Shown here: piece by piece, positions 23,583-37,170 of the stretch
How positions within the stretch are numbered: the first letter of the stretch is position 1
Layout of the letters: every line of letters begins with the position of its first letter
Source of the DNA: Nymphaea colorata
Taxonomy: Eukaryota; Streptophyta; Magnoliopsida; Nymphaeales; Nymphaeaceae
DNA: 64,000 nt
Assembly: GCF_008831285.2 (NCBI RefSeq)
Contig: NC_045143.1
Coordinates: 14,409,151-14,473,150, forward strand
Direction of reading: 5' to 3'
The notes under the pieces: model-generated
The model's database searches: none
What the model was told of the DNA's origin: nothing
The model's input: only the letters and a program-made list of their open reading frames with translations
Position numbers and translations under genes: made by a program

Positions 23583-26245
23583 TATTAACGTCAAAGTTTT
23601 TTTCCATCCAGTAACTAAAGAGATATTCAAATTTTGCAGAATTTCACAAAAACAATTGTGAAAAATTCAAGTACAAAGTGAACATTGAAGCCCAAACTCA
23701 AATAATGTCCAATTCATGAATTAATCTAAGGACAAATCCCAATGCAAGGTTGCGAGTCCAAACCCAAGTCCAATATGCAATACTGGATCCAAACTAAGGT
23801 TTCTAATCTAAATCCAATTACAGTTATCATTTGAAACCCAAATTCAGATTTAAAATCAAAACCGAATTTACTTGAGATCTAGAACATCATGTCGGACCCA
23901 TGTGTGGGCCCCACTCAGTATGCATGGGCAAGGGCCACCCAAAGGTGGGATGGACCTCCCCATTACATAAAAAATGCTTATTTGACATAAAAGATTAAAA
24001 TAATCAAAAAAATCTAGAAGGAAGAAAGAGATATCATAAGAAGATGTCATTTATTACCTTTAATAAGTGAGGAAACTATTTCCAAAGATGCCAACATGCA
24101 TAGGCCGTCTTTTGCATGGCATAATAACTGATACCAAATTCACTTAGTTGCAAGTAGGTTTGACCTAGGCTCACCTAGATGTGGTGGCACATCTGCAAAG
24201 CTTAGTCAAACATGAGCCCAATCAAAACAAGCCAAACCTATTAACCATTCTAGTCATTGGATAGGATTGACCCTTGATTGAACTAACTTTGCTTTCACTA
24301 AGCTCAGTCAAAGCATATTTCAAAATAGACTTAATTAAAACATAATTAAATTTTTTCCAAGTCTCAAATGCTATGAGACCCATCAAATTAGATGAAGTCA
24401 AAGTACAAATGGGATGGTGACCATAGTCAAACCATCCAGTTAATTCAATTTTTGAACAAATTTGTCCTTAATCCAATTCAATCAATAAAATCCTAAATTA
24501 AAGGTTTCATACAAATCAATCATATGTAATGCAAGTGAAAAATCCAAATTCCAATTATGGTTTTGACCAAGTCAAACCCAATTTCAATTAAACTTTGAAT
24601 GAAAATTTCCGTCCCAATTTAATTTGATACAACGGATTTAAAAATCCTTGTAAATTAAACTTGATTACTAAATTTATTGGTAATAAAATTTATAATTTAA
24701 TATAATTTAAAACTAGATCACTAGATCAAAGCCCAGTAAGCTCAAATCAACCCGAACAGACTCTAGAAAGAGAAAGTGTTTGAAGTCAAAGTCAAAGGCT
24801 ATTCCTACCAACAATTAAATCTTAATTAAAATAAGGTTTAAAACCTAAGTTTTTGAATTAAAAATTAATATAGCTTGGCTTGGTCAAATTTGCAATGTTT
24901 GACCTAGCCAAAGCCCACCTAGCCCATGCATGTTGGTTAGGTGAGCTCAATTCAACATTTTCAAGAAGATTAAAGAAAATTAATCTTCTTTCCTTAATCA
25001 TCAATCTAAACTTATTGGACTTGACCAATGAGGGATGAACACTCTCTAAAATTGGTCAAGCATTAAGGCTAGATGAGGTGGCAGCCACATCAGCCATTCA
25101 ATCAATTTTAAATAGGTGGTTGAGACACCTAACCAAAATCATGATTGGTTGGTCCATGCCACATCATTTGGCTGGACCAGCCACCAATTGCCAATCCAAA
25201 CGAAGGTTTCCCAAGGAAGATGATTTTTGAGGAGAATTAAATAGGGGGTGCAGCTTTCTCTTAGTTAACAAAAATATTTTTTAAAAGCAAGACATAAACT
25301 CTATTGCATGCAGCCAATAGAGTAATGTTTTTTAAATTTTATTGGTTGCATGGCTGAATATAAGCATGCACCCAACACATGATGGTGTTCATCCAAACCA
25401 ACCCATACATTACTTGACATGCAAGCACAATGGAGCTGAAATTTCTATGTAGACCCCCCCTTCAGCACATTAAAGGGGAATGTTTTTTCCAAGTTCTCTC
25501 TCTCTCTCTCTCCCTCTCTCTCTCTCTCTCTTTTCTCTTCTCTTCATCGCAGCCAAGAAGAGAAGAAGAAGAAGGAACATCAGCAACCATCCCTAGAAAA
25601 GAGGTCTCTTTCTCCCATCCTTCTTCCAATTTTGCTAAGGTTAGGCCCTTCTCTTGGGGTCTTGCTTAGAATTTTTAGTCTTAGGAAAACAATCATGGCC
25701 TCAAGAATAGAAGATTTTCTCCTACTACTAATTTTGCTAAGCTTGAATCCTCTTTGGATTCTTGCTTAGGATCATTGGTTTTAGGAAGCCAATGAAGCTC
25801 TCTCCTACTTTCAAGCGTCGACTAATAAGGTTGGGGTCTTCTCATCTCTGACAACTTATCTTTATTTTGCTTCTTGGTTGAATGATGCAATCATGGGAGG
25901 GGTTTCATTTATTTTAATTTTCAGCTGGGAATGATGTCCAGTTTGGGGAACCGACATGATTTTGTACATGTTAATATGTATTACCTGCAGGCATCTTCCA
26001 ATATTTCCAAGAATACCTATATAAAATGATTTTACAAAAAATCCCAAGGTCATTCCATTTCAGCTAGCCAGCCTTGAACTAGATTTCTAACATAAAACCA
26101 TGAGTGAATCCCATTGTGAGTTACAATTCAGATGATAGAAAATTTAATTTACATGCTTCAATGCATGCATTTTCCCCTTTTAAAAGCTTGTTAGGGATGG
26201 ATTCATCTATTATAGATGAGAACCAGCTTTAAATGGCTACATGAA
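23583..26245 (+). repeat. long gypsy LTR, copy A (3' LTR of the gypsy remnant)
   Basis: About 2.66 kb aligned end to end with copy B. It starts TATTAACGTC, where B has TGTTAACACC, right after the polypurine tract. Shared landmarks in order: ACAATTGTGAAAAA-like start, GGACCCATGTGTGGGC, GAGGTGGCAGCCAC, a CT-rich leader with (CT)n at 25495-25531, TTTGCTAAG...TTGCTTAG blocks, CCATGAGTGAATCCCA, and AGGGATGGAT near the end. AAATAGGGG at about 25240 is a possible core-promoter region. It is far diverged from B. Confidence 0.75.
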
Positions 26246-26643
26246 TGTTAACACCTCAAATTTTTTCCATCTTAGCTAACGGATGCAATTTCAGAATCTT
26301 ACAAAAGAATTTCAAAAAATAATTGTGAAAAACTTCTCAAAGTATGAATCCCAAGGCAAGATTACAAGTCCAAATCCTAATTTAGTACCCAAAACTGGAT
26401 CCAAATTAGGATTCGAAATACAATTGCAATTGTCATTTGGAATCCATATCCATTTGCAAAATCCAAATCTGGATTTAACTATGAAAACTAGATCTAACCA
26501 AATTGCTGAGTGGGACCCACATGTGGGCTCCACCTAGCTCGCATGGCCAAGGGCCCAACACGCACCCCATTTCAATCAAAATATCTACTTTAATCAAGAT
26601 ATCAACCAGGATTAATGAAAACATAGGGAAGGAGAGAGACTTA

Positions 26644-26783
26644 TATATTTCTCTCTCTCCATTAATTAAAAAGGAACTCTCTAATTAAAAAGAGGTCTTA
26701 GTTCCGAAAAAGCTATATTTCTCTCTCTCCATTAATTAAAAAGGAACTCTCTAATTAAAGAGAGGTCTTAGTTCCGAAAAAGC
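26644..26783. repeat. tandem duplication, 70 bp x 2, in LTR copy B
   Basis: Units 26644-26713 and 26714-26783, starting TATATTTCTCTC and ending CCGAAAAAGC, differ at one base. Not present in copy A, so it arose after the two LTRs separated. Confidence 0.93.
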
Positions 26784-27924
26784 TATGATTTCTTCTAACC
26801 AACCTACTTAAGGCAAGTAGGTGCACCTAGCTGCACCTAGATGCGGTGCCAACCTTAACAAGCTCAGTCATCCTGAGTTTGGCCTAGTCAAAACTAGTCA
26901 AAAGGTTAGGTCTACCTCACGGTCCAGCTACTGGACAGGAATACACCCTGACCGGATCAAGTATACTATGACTGAACCTAGTCAAAGTGCAATTCGAAAA
27001 TTGAGCTCAATCAAAGCATAATCAAGTGCTTTCTAAGCTCAAAGTCATCTAATTTACTCAAACCAAGTCAACATCAGATCGTAAATAAACTTTGACTTTG
27101 GTCAATTGGTCAAGTTTGACCAAATTTAGACAGTTTTGTACTCTCATGATCAAATTGAATTTATAGAACCCAAATCTGGTTTTCTATGTAAACCAAATAC
27201 ATATTTGAATTTCTTAAGTGGTATAAATCAAATACCATATTGAAAATCAATATTTCAGATCGAAATTTGATTCAATTAAACCCATTTTCAAATTGAATTA
27301 TAGACAAAATGTCCTTTTTTCATACCAAATTTGACAAGAATTCCAAAAATCTTTTCAAATTAAATTGAATTGTCAAACATGAATTTGCAATTCATAACAT
27401 TTAGAGCTGAGTCACTAGGTTCGAACCTAGCAAGCTTGATTTCAAAAATTCAAACCTGAGTTAAGTGTATTTTCATCAAAGATTTCAGTCAAGATCAAGT
27501 GTTTAGGACCTAAACCTTCACCCAAGTTAAACTTGACTAGGTCTGGACCATCGCTGACCAGATCTAGCCGAGAACACCCAGCTCATGCATGTGGGCTAGG
27601 TGTGCTTGGTTGGAATCATTTAAGAATATTAAAGATCATTTAATCTTTATTTGACAAGTCATCAATCCATGCTTTATGGATTGAACCATAAAAAATCAGA
27701 TTCCTCTAAACCATTGGCCGAAGTAAAGGCTGACTGAGGTGGCAGCCACCTCGGTTCATTTTTCAAATTTAAAATTAAATCAAAATATAGCTTGGAATAG
27801 AGCTGGACCTATTCTAACTCACTAGCTCAAGAGGGTGTGAATTCCCCAAGACTTGGGCGTGCTCCAAGAGTTAGTGGAGGAAGGTATGCATCCACGCCCT
27901 CCCCTTCCTCATTCAATTCCAAGG

Positions 27925-27934
27925 CTATATATAT
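27925..27934 (+). promoter_or_regulatory. TATA box of LTR copy B
   Basis: TATATATATA, followed within about 50-100 bp by a CT-rich leader, in the expected place for the LTR promoter. Function is inferred from position only. Confidence 0.45.
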
Positions 27935-28663
27935 ACCCTCCTTGAGGCCCAAAGGGGGTGATTTTTTTTTTTTGCATTCTAACGCTTTGTCTATCTCTTC
28001 TCCTTAGTTGCAGCCGAGAGGAAGAATAAGAAGAAGAGAATAAGAAGCCAAGAAGATAAGGAGCTGTTGTCCAAGCTCTCTCTCCCTCTCTCTCTCCCAC
28101 TCCTTGCTTTTAGGTTTGCTAAGCCAGGGTGCTTCATTGGACTCTTGCTTAGGATTTCTAGCACAATGAAAATCATCTTTATTCCAGCAATTTTCAGCAA
28201 GAAGACCATCTTCTTCTAACTTTGCTAAACTCAAATCCAAAATAGGATTCTTGCTTAGAATTGTTTGATTTAGGGAACAAGCAAAGAGAAGCTTCAAGCA
28301 CCAAGGCCGACCAAAAGGTAAGGGCAATTCTAGCTTGCTCTTCATTTATTTTTGGCTTCTTGCCATTTATTTATGTGATCAATAAGGTCCAACTAGAGAG
28401 AACTATGTATCAATGTACATTTTAATGTATTTTTCATGCATGAATCAAATTTATTAAAAGAAACCCCATGAAACTATTTTCTAAAAGAGCCCCAAGGCTA
28501 CGCCTATTTCAATAGCTAGCTTAAACCTCATTTTAATTCCCCACCATGAGTGAATCCCACGGTGAGAGAGTGATTTCTATTTGTTGCAATATAAACAATT
28601 TAATTGCCTATTAGCGATGGATGCCTTCTTATGAATGTAATCCATTTTTACATGGCAGCAACA

Positions 28664-31600
28664 TTGAAAAACAAGCTTGTTCGAGTCATTTTGAACTCAT
28701 GCATTCTTGATTTAGTTGATTGAGGGTTGTGGTAAATATTAGAAACTTGTTTTCATTCTTCCCACATAGAAAACTCACCTAGGAACCATCATAGTTCCTA
28801 TGCTAAGAGGTCCCTTACCAAATTTTCCATTTTATGAGGCAAAATATGTGCACACACACACACACACATGCACATGTAACCTCTTATCAAAACTCAATTT
28901 TTCCCTCCAAAATCAGGTTGGAACATGTTTCCAAATGGTTTGAAGAAAGGAAATCTTCATTGTGGTCTTCATAGTTCAGAACTACAAGATTATTCAATAT
29001 TTCAATCTCAAAACCTTGTCTATTACAGCAACACGTGTAAAATGCATACATATTGCTAAAACCAAATCATGATTCCATGAAATCCATCTTAAAACTTTAG
29101 AGTCTAAAGCTACTGAAATCATAATTTTCAGCCATGAATTGGCTATTTTTCATAAAACTAAAGAAAGTTCTACTTTAATTCAAATCAGCATCCTAAAATA
29201 TGCTTTTAGGTGCTACTGATTTCATTCATGAATTTCCAAATTTGCATGGGATTAATCCTTATCCAAAAATGTTGCAAAATCATGCTCAAAACCTCATTTT
29301 TATTTCTATCAAAAGAAGAGATCAAATATGCTAAAATCATCCAAGCAATGGACGAATATTTTGGCATAAAACCTGAAATCTTATTTGCTTTTTTTTAAGG
29401 AAAAAAAAAACAAGTTTTCTAAAACCTCATGTTTAGACCCAACGTGAATACTCAACACAAATGGAAACATATTCTCAAGAAGAACATTCCTATTGTTGAT
29501 TTACATGCTTACTTATGAAAAGTTAAGCAAATTTTCAATGATTTGTCATGATTTTCTAAGAATCATGCTTTCTTAGAATAAATATTTTTAAATTTTAGCA
29601 ATTTAAATCAGTATAAAGTCTGATTTATTGTAATTTTGAGACAAAGTGGATGTTATCCATGTCTCCCATGTATTTTTTGAAGATTGATTTTAAAATTATT
29701 CACATGATTTTCTATTATTTTGAGATTTTAATTCAAATCACAAGCTTTGTGGATTGCATCTCTAACTCTTGGGCTTAATAATATGTTAAGCATAGATAGA
29801 GAAAGTCCTATATTCCAATAAAATAAAATCAATCTTTCTGTGTGTGTATTATGAAATAAATATTTATGTTGAATGAATGTTGAGAACTATGAGAGAGAGA
29901 AGAATGAATGCCTCATGTAGCTTCTCTTTTCTTTCATGCATTTTCACGTGCCAAATCAAATTGCACATATGCATATTCTCAGGAAATTAAGTGATCTTAT
30001 AACAAGTTGCAAAAAGTAACTAAGTCATATGACAATAACAATGTGGACTTCTCACCTAGTTTCAAAAGAAAATACAAGCACCATACCCCAATTTGCCAAA
30101 AAAAATTTTAAAATGGTATGCTTTCTAATATTTTAGAATCCACATTTCATAAAAAAAGGTAAGTTATACTTGAATAATTACAATTTTTCTATAAAATGAA
30201 AACCCATTTGAAATCAAATTCATGTCTTTTAGACCTAATCACATGATTTGGACAAAAAGATATTTTAAAATCAATCCATTAGCTAAGTTATCTTAGCTAG
30301 TTTCCCCAAAATTTGGTCCATTTGCTAAGTCAGCTTAGCCATTTTTCCTAAAAATTTGATCACAAGTTGATCTCAATTTCAATAAAAAATAATGAGATGA
30401 TCTTCAGTCCACAACAAACAACTTGATCTCATTCTCCAAAATCCCCAAATTTCCAATCAAATTCTCAATTTTCTATTTAGATTTCCAATCCAAATTGACA
30501 ATTCAATTTTCAAAATTGTGACTCAAAGTCACAATCCAAATTATTTCAAAACAATTTCATTATCATTGCTGATTTTAGACTTCAATTCAAATGGCACACA
30601 CATTTTTTACCAAAACAATGATATCCAATTTGAATATTTTCCAATCTTTCAAAGAATTTATTCAAATTCTCCAAAAAAAAATTAAATTTTCAAACAACTT
30701 GTCTAAATTTCACACCAATTTACCAAACAAATGCTTAAATCATTTGTTCCAAAGTTAAGTTTGAAATGAACTTTCCATAAGCATGTAGGATTTGCATCAA
30801 CCAAATGACTTGTACATGATCCAAAAAAGTCCTTAGTTCTTGGTTTAATTACCCTTATTAAAGGTAGTAGGATCTTTTGGACCTCAAACTGACAGTTGGA
30901 TCTCTTTCACTTGAACTTTCCATAAGACCCAATTTATAATTTTGCTGATTTGCATAACTCCCTACTTCTACCAAAAAATGAAGTTACGGGAAGGGATGTG
31001 AATAGATGGCATGCCCAATGGGCACTGTCATCGTCCATCTGAGGATTTCTTAGACCATATACAAGTCATTTTTACAATTCCAAAAATCAATTGCAAGAAA
31101 CTTTCATAGCCATACCTACTAGCATCATATTTGTGTGTATTTAAAACTAAGTGAGAAGAAAGCAAGTTTTATTTAGTTCTATAATTTATCCTACCCCTCT
31201 CAATTTAGGAGTTGTATGGAACCTATGTATGCTCTCTCAGAAAATCTATTTAGAAATGTATAGAATAGAGCTATCTATTTTGCACTATTAGTACAAAATA
31301 GACAATAGTTCTGGTATATCAATAGGTGAACAAGGAGAATTGGATAACCTAAATTTCGAAGACCCATGGAGGAGTCTATGCTAGTACCATAGATTGAATA
31401 TATACGCATACCTCAAATTTTGGATAAATCGGGATCCAATCAATACTTTACCTCCTCTCCATTCTTAGTCCCACCTTTGAAGCCTCAAGCTCACCCCTCT
31501 TCCCCTTCATCATCCCTCCCTCTTCCCAGGTCTCTTGTTCACTTTTATGAGGTGGTTCAACTTAGATCCCCTTGTTCTTCCAGTCATTCATCCCTAGATT

Positions 31601-32976
31601 TCAAAGTTGGTTCACTTGGGACCCTATCCATGGGCCATTGTATCCTTCTTGCCCACTATTCATTGTCATCTCAAACCCTTTCTCCTCTCCTTTGTTGTTG
31701 GCTTTCCCCACTAGCGAACTATCATCACCGACTATTTTTGGTCCATCTACACAATTTTCCAACATCATTGGTGTGTTGCCTATTCCCTCGTTTGCTTCTC
31801 TCAATGTTTTTCCCCCAGTCATTTGGCTTTCCTTTTCCTTTCTATTTCCCCTCTTCCCCTTGTTTTCATGCACTATCTCCCTCCTTCTTCCCCTTGCTTC
31901 TTTTATCTTATCCTCTTTATTTACTCTTTCTATGTAGTGTCTTGTTGTTTTTTCCCTCCCTCAATGTTCTCCTTCACCAGTTCGAGTTCCTTCTGTCCCT
32001 TCCCTTTTGCCTTTTCCACATGCCCTTGTTGCCAATGGACTCTCTACACAGTGAGTTCCTCCAACATCTACAATGCATTCTTTTACTTTCCCCTTGAAGT
32101 TTGTTGATGCTGATCGATCCTATTGATGGATAGTTGAAGTGGCTCTAGGCACAATTTCGAGTTATAAATTCAATTGCCACATCATTAGGTCTTTTCTCCT
32201 ACAAGCACAATTGCTAAATTTGTTCCCCACATGTTGAATCTGTCACAACTAAGGTCCTCCCAACACTACAATAATCAACATTCACACCCCCATCCCTCTA
32301 TAATGTTTCTCTCCTTCCCTGCATGTTGCTCTCGGTTTGGAATGTTAAGGGGCCTCACAAGCATATATTTGTGGCTAATGCATTATTGTAGGTTTTCAAT
32401 CATGCCTATAGCTCCTACTTTCCACTCACAAAATTTTGTAGGTCCGCTTTAAAAATTAAAGGGCATCCATTAGTTCCAATAACATTTAGGGCGAACCTTG
32501 CATTGTCAGTGCAGTGGTTCACAAATAATGCTTTTGGGGAATCTTCAACCAACCCCACCGTCAGTTCTCTAGTTTCTTCCTCATATAGAAGAAGCAGAAG
32601 AAACCCTTTTTGCACCTACTTCATAGTGCAAAATCTAGCTCTAACTGCCTAGAATGGTCCTCTTGTCCCAAACAGTACTGTTGTAATAATGCATGATCTT
32701 ATTCATGGGCCACCCAATTGCAAAAGCATAAGAAAATTGCTTTCTTATGGTGAACTTGGATACAACTTATTAGGTACAATATGGATAGGCAGAAATATTG
32801 GTGTATGCAAAGAAGTTTAAGTATGTTGGCAATTCCAGTTATTTTTGAAGCTTTCATGATTGGTAAAGTGATGGAAGGTCCATTCATGTGATTATCTGTT
32901 GTAATACTTGCAGCATTGTTCTAATATACCTGGTCCAACCATCATTGGCCATGTCTTAGTAATGTTGCTTATAAGC
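28664..32976. other. anonymous DNA downstream of the tandem LTRs
   Basis: AT-rich, with a (CA)n tract at 28851-28868. No gag or pol motif follows LTR copy B. The 225-codon open frame at 31420-32097 is low-complexity Ser/Leu/Phe/Pro and is probably not a gene. The opposite strand of that stretch (31600-31870 minus) ends in YNGPWIG, faintly like the tail of a LINE ORF1, but too weak to call. Confidence 0.35.
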
Positions 32977-33031
<55 letters not shown>

Positions 33032-33092
33032 CCTTTCTCTCTCTCTCTCCCCCTTTCTCTCTCTCTCTCCCCCTTTCTCTCTCTCTCTCTCT
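32977..33092. repeat. (CT)n tract with a 20-bp higher-order repeat
   Basis: Long CT microsatellite. Its right half repeats a 20-bp unit CTCTCTCTCTCCCCCTTTCT about three times. Confidence 0.95.
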
Positions 33093-34185
33093 GCGTGTCT
33101 CGCGCGTGTGCGCATTCTGAAAGACTGATAGCATCCCTCCTTTGAGTGGTTTTCCATTAAGAAATCATTCAATGGAAAGAGGCTATAGTGGTAACCCCAT
33201 CTCTCTCTCTTTCTAGTGGGCAGAGGGGCCGATTACAACTGCTTTACATTTGACAAGCATTGTTGAAGTGCTGTTTTTTGTGGTCACCACGTTTATCTGC
33301 TTAGGGCTCTTATTTTTGTTCAATCCTTTGTTGAATTTCAATTATAAAGCACATAACTCTAGCTTTCTAAGCTGGAGTTTGGTTGCAACAATCTGAAATA
33401 TTTGAAAAACATTGAAACATAACAAAAAACTTTCTCTATTACAATCAAATAAAGGAAAAAAGATAAACTTTGAAGACAAAGTATAGAAAATTTATTCAAA
33501 AACTATATGTGTATAATCAATATATTTCAAAACTGGCCATCTTCCAGTTTGAATGTGAGAGAATAGATGTACAATTAAATTTTGGAGTATCATGAATAGT
33601 ATTGTAAACAAATCTATGTTCCTTTCTATTTTCTTTTCCTTTCTTCAGATGACTAAACAAACATAATATTTGACTTTTTTTTTCCTTTTTTCCCTCTTAT
33701 GCACATACTCAACTTTTATACTCATTCTTTTTCCTTTCTTTCAGACAAACGAACCACTATCAAAGTACATGTCACTTTTTGTTTTATAAGTGATAAGCAA
33801 AACACATTTTTCAACTTATGGTCGTCACATCAACAGAATTATTTTTTCATGAAGGGAACTCATAAAAGTTTGAGGAAAAAAGAAATTGGAATTGAATGTC
33901 ATTAGTGCTTATCAAAAAAATAATTCATACCATTTTGTTTGAATAAATTCACTCATCAGAAAAGTGCCCACAAATAAATCTTTCCTTTGCATCCTTTTTG
34001 TTATTTTCCTTTTCAACGTCCAAACATAATCGTAAGGTACTGGTACAAAATCGTAAGGTACAAACCAGTGCAGAATGAAGGTGCTTTTACTTGGAATTGC
34101 ATATTGGCACAAAGATAAACTGCTTGAAGCGGTTTGCAGTATGGAGAATGGATTTTTTTTTCCTCCCTTCATTGAGTGGTTAAGG
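33093..34185. other. AT-rich DNA, no gene seen
   Basis: Short open frames only, none with a known domain or convincing splice sites. Confidence 0.4.
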
Positions 34186-34574
34186 TTAGGGTGGGCACGA
34201 GCCGAGTCGAGCTCGAGTAGGGCCAGCTCGAGTTCGATTAGACTTAAAAAAATTGACCTCGAGCTCAGCTCAAACTCTGAATGCAGCTCCATAGAATGTA
34301 GCTGAGTTTGACTCGACTATACAACATCGAGCTAGAGCTTGACCCAATTAATTCATTTCAGCGAACATGTTTTGTTTCTTTTAACTTGTTTAACTCACTC
34401 ACTCGTTTACGTAATTCAACTATGAGGAACTGCCTTTACATAGTCGAACTTTGTGGAGTTTAAAAGAGTTAACTTGTTACGCGTTAGTATAAACTTGAAC
34501 TCAAGCTCAAGTCGAGTTTTTTCTGAGAGAGTTTGAGCCAAGCCTGAGTTACCTTGACTCATTGAGCACCCTTA
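34186..34574. mobile_element. GCTCGAG-rich terminal-inverted-repeat element
   Basis: TTAGGGTG at 34186-34193 and CACCCTTA at 34567-34574 form an 8-bp inverted repeat with one mismatch. GTTAAGG before and GTTAGGG after look like a decayed 7- or 8-bp target duplication, which suggests a hAT-type origin. The inside is rich in GAGCTCGAG, CTCGAGTTCG and CGAGTC words, as in the intron element at 10240-10660. Non-coding. Confidence 0.5.
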
Positions 34575-37170
34575 GTTAGGGCATTATCTTCCATGTTGAA
34601 GACATTGGTTTGATTATGATGAAGAGAGAGTTCAGAGGGACCTAGTAGATCTGGATTTGCTAGAGGTATCCAAGGATCTATCCCCAATGAGATTGTAAGT
34701 CGAGAGCACCAATGTGGATCCATGCACGTGCCATGGCTCAGGGTAGGTTATTGCACGAGTGAGAAGGTTTGCACGTTTGACAAAAGGGCAGAGGAGGTGT
34801 CGTTTTGGTTCGGCGTTAGTGAACTCAAGTTGGATCTCGAATCGTGTGATGGTTTTGTTTATATTGGGATTTATTGGATTCTTTTTAAATCATTTGGATT
34901 GGAGCCGTTCACTAGATCCATTTAGTATGTGTAAGAGTGGTATAAAAAGGGAGCACACCGCACGTCCCTTGATTAGTTTTAGTTGAAGAATTGAGAAAAA
35001 AACCCTTGATTTCCTTTGTTATGTTTCCTTCGTAACTTCGTTAGTATATCAATCTTTTCTTCGTTTCCGTCTTCCCCGTTGCTTGATTGTGGGATTGAGG
35101 AGAAGTCCTCTCTTCCAGTGCATCAGCTTCCCAGAAGGAATAATGCTGATTCCTGGCCTTGCCAACACACTGCTCCATTGGATGAAGCTCGCCCCGTCTA
35201 TTCGATGGGTCGGCTAGCTGCCAAAGGGAGTCCTTTCCTTTCTCCTTGAAAACATGACGATATGAAATCACCTCTCTGTAATGGACTTCTATCCATGCTT
35301 CCTTAGGTGTGCTCGCCCATTCATTATTGAACCTTTGATTGAAAGAATGAGTTGTCATGCTTGCGATCTTCCTCCTTTCCCCCCCTTCTGCCACATAAGT
35401 CTTTTGTGTTGTCTGTTCTTGTGGATTGTTGTTTTTCTCTTTTGTTTGGCACAGCAGCACACCTATGGTGAAGAGTGGTGCTTCCCTCCTGAATGCCTTA
35501 ACGTGTACCCTGTTCATGGAGTAAAAGCTTCACCAGTGTTAGCAATAAACAGTAAGCTGGGCCGATCTCTCACTTAGCAGTCCCTTTTTCTGTCGCCAAG
35601 TGAAAGCGTTCAAAGGCAGGTTGCAACATTTCAGCATTCCACGAGGTAAAGCTTCTTCAGTGCAAGGGTAATGCGTTTTTGCCCCGTGAGAAATAGAAAA
35701 CCGCGACCTTTAGCTAATTGGCCAAAGGAGCAGAACCTTTTGATCAATTTATTGATTGGATCTTTGATGCGGTTAATGAAATTGTGGGGGCAGACAGACC
35801 AAACACTGCTTCAAGGTCTTAGCTACGGGCCAAGAAGTGGTCAATAGATTGACCGGATCCTTGGAGAAACGGTTAGCGAAAGTGTAAGCTCAGACAGACC
35901 AGTCACTTCAACATCGAATGGAGAGAGTGAGTATCCATTTGTTTAAAGGACATACATCTCCCTACTTTTTTGGGAAACGAAATAGTTTAGGTAAATGTTG
36001 TAAATGTACGTACATGTCTATGTGCATTGCTATGCCCAAGTATGTAGTTATGTGTCTGTGCATGCCTGTGCTGCCTATGTGTCCCTATCATCAAGATGAA
36101 ACCTGTTATGCAGCAGCATAGTTTCATCAAAAGGGATTTTATGACCAGAGCTCCTTCTTTTATCTCTTTGCCAGAACTTGAGAATTTTCTTCCTGGAATG
36201 ATGCATTATTAGCCAAATCCGACATTGGGTATCCTTGAGATGATGTTCTTATGCTTAGTGTGTTTTAGTGCATCTGGTAGAGGTATCATGTTGCCTTTGC
36301 TATGCACCTGATTAAGCTGAGGTCTTGAAATCTCAATTGGAGCTCGGTGACGATAAACATTGGGATTGGTTACTCTGACCAGGATAGTTTCTTATGTCCT
36401 GCACAATTTTTTGTTTTTGGTTAAATAATATGCCCAAGAAGGAAAGGAACACACTATCACTGGTCAATGTTTTCTTTTGGCATATTCTTGTTTTCAAGCT
36501 TTGCACGTAATTTTTTTAATCAGTCCCTTCACATTTTCTTGAAAGGTTTTATAGATGATTAGTTCAAGTATGTTCATGATTTGAAAACTTTGCTAGTTTA
36601 CCCAGTGGCAGACACAACTTGACCTTCAGTGATACCTAACATGGTTGACCTTGTAAACTGGCTAAGTTCTGTGAAGCCTCAACCATGAAAGCAAGCAGGT
36701 AGATCTCCTAGAAAAAACTAGTTAGCCTCTAAAGCAAATAAGTAAAGGGGTGAATTAGATACAAATAACATAACCAATTCATGAGTATGAATCAAATAAT
36801 AGAACATACATGTTTTTGTCCCGATCAACTATAAAAGTATACACTGTATATGGTTCACATAGGCACAGAGGTGCATTATATATTTATTTTTACACTTCTT
36901 ATGATATGATATTATCATCATATGGGCTGCCCAAGAAAACAAAGAAATAAGAGAACAAAGGACTTAAAGAACTGGACCGAACAAGGGAGTAGGTTAGCAC
37001 AAATAAAAAAAAGCAGGGATTGAAAACATGCAGAGACTGAAACAGAAAGGGGAACATGGGAAAGCAGTATCTCCCATAAAAGGTCTAAATGAACATACAG
37101 TGCTAAAAATGAGAAAAGAGAGAAGCTACAAAGAGAGAAAGAAAGAAACTACATAATGCCAAACTATGTC
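34575..37170. other. anonymous DNA
   Basis: The longest open frame, 35041-35517 minus (158 codons), has no recognisable domain. No exon pattern, LTR ends or tRNA gene could be supported. Confidence 0.35.

Larger units (their letters stand above)
26246..28663 (+). repeat. long gypsy LTR, copy B, in tandem with copy A
   Basis: About 2.42 kb from TGTTAACACC to GGCAGCAACA, so the ends are TGTT...AACA. It carries the same landmarks as copy A in the same order: GGGACCCACATGTGGGC, GAGGTGGCAGCCAC, CT-rich leader at 28075-28105, CCATGAGTGAATCCCA, AGCGATGGAT. It abuts A directly. No tRNA primer site was recognised just after 28663, so whether B is a solo LTR, a duplicated LTR or the 5' LTR of another element is open. 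Confidence 0.7.

Noticed and set aside
31420-32097. 225-codon plus-strand open frame
   Set aside because: Low-complexity Ser/Leu/Phe/Pro composition from a CT-rich tract, no domain, no splice or promoter support.
32892-33172. Arg/Glu-repeat and Ser/Leu-repeat open frames
   Set aside because: Translations of a (CT)n microsatellite.
35041-35517. 158-codon minus-strand open frame
   Set aside because: No recognisable motif, and the overlapping opposite-strand frame is about as open. Not enough to call a gene.
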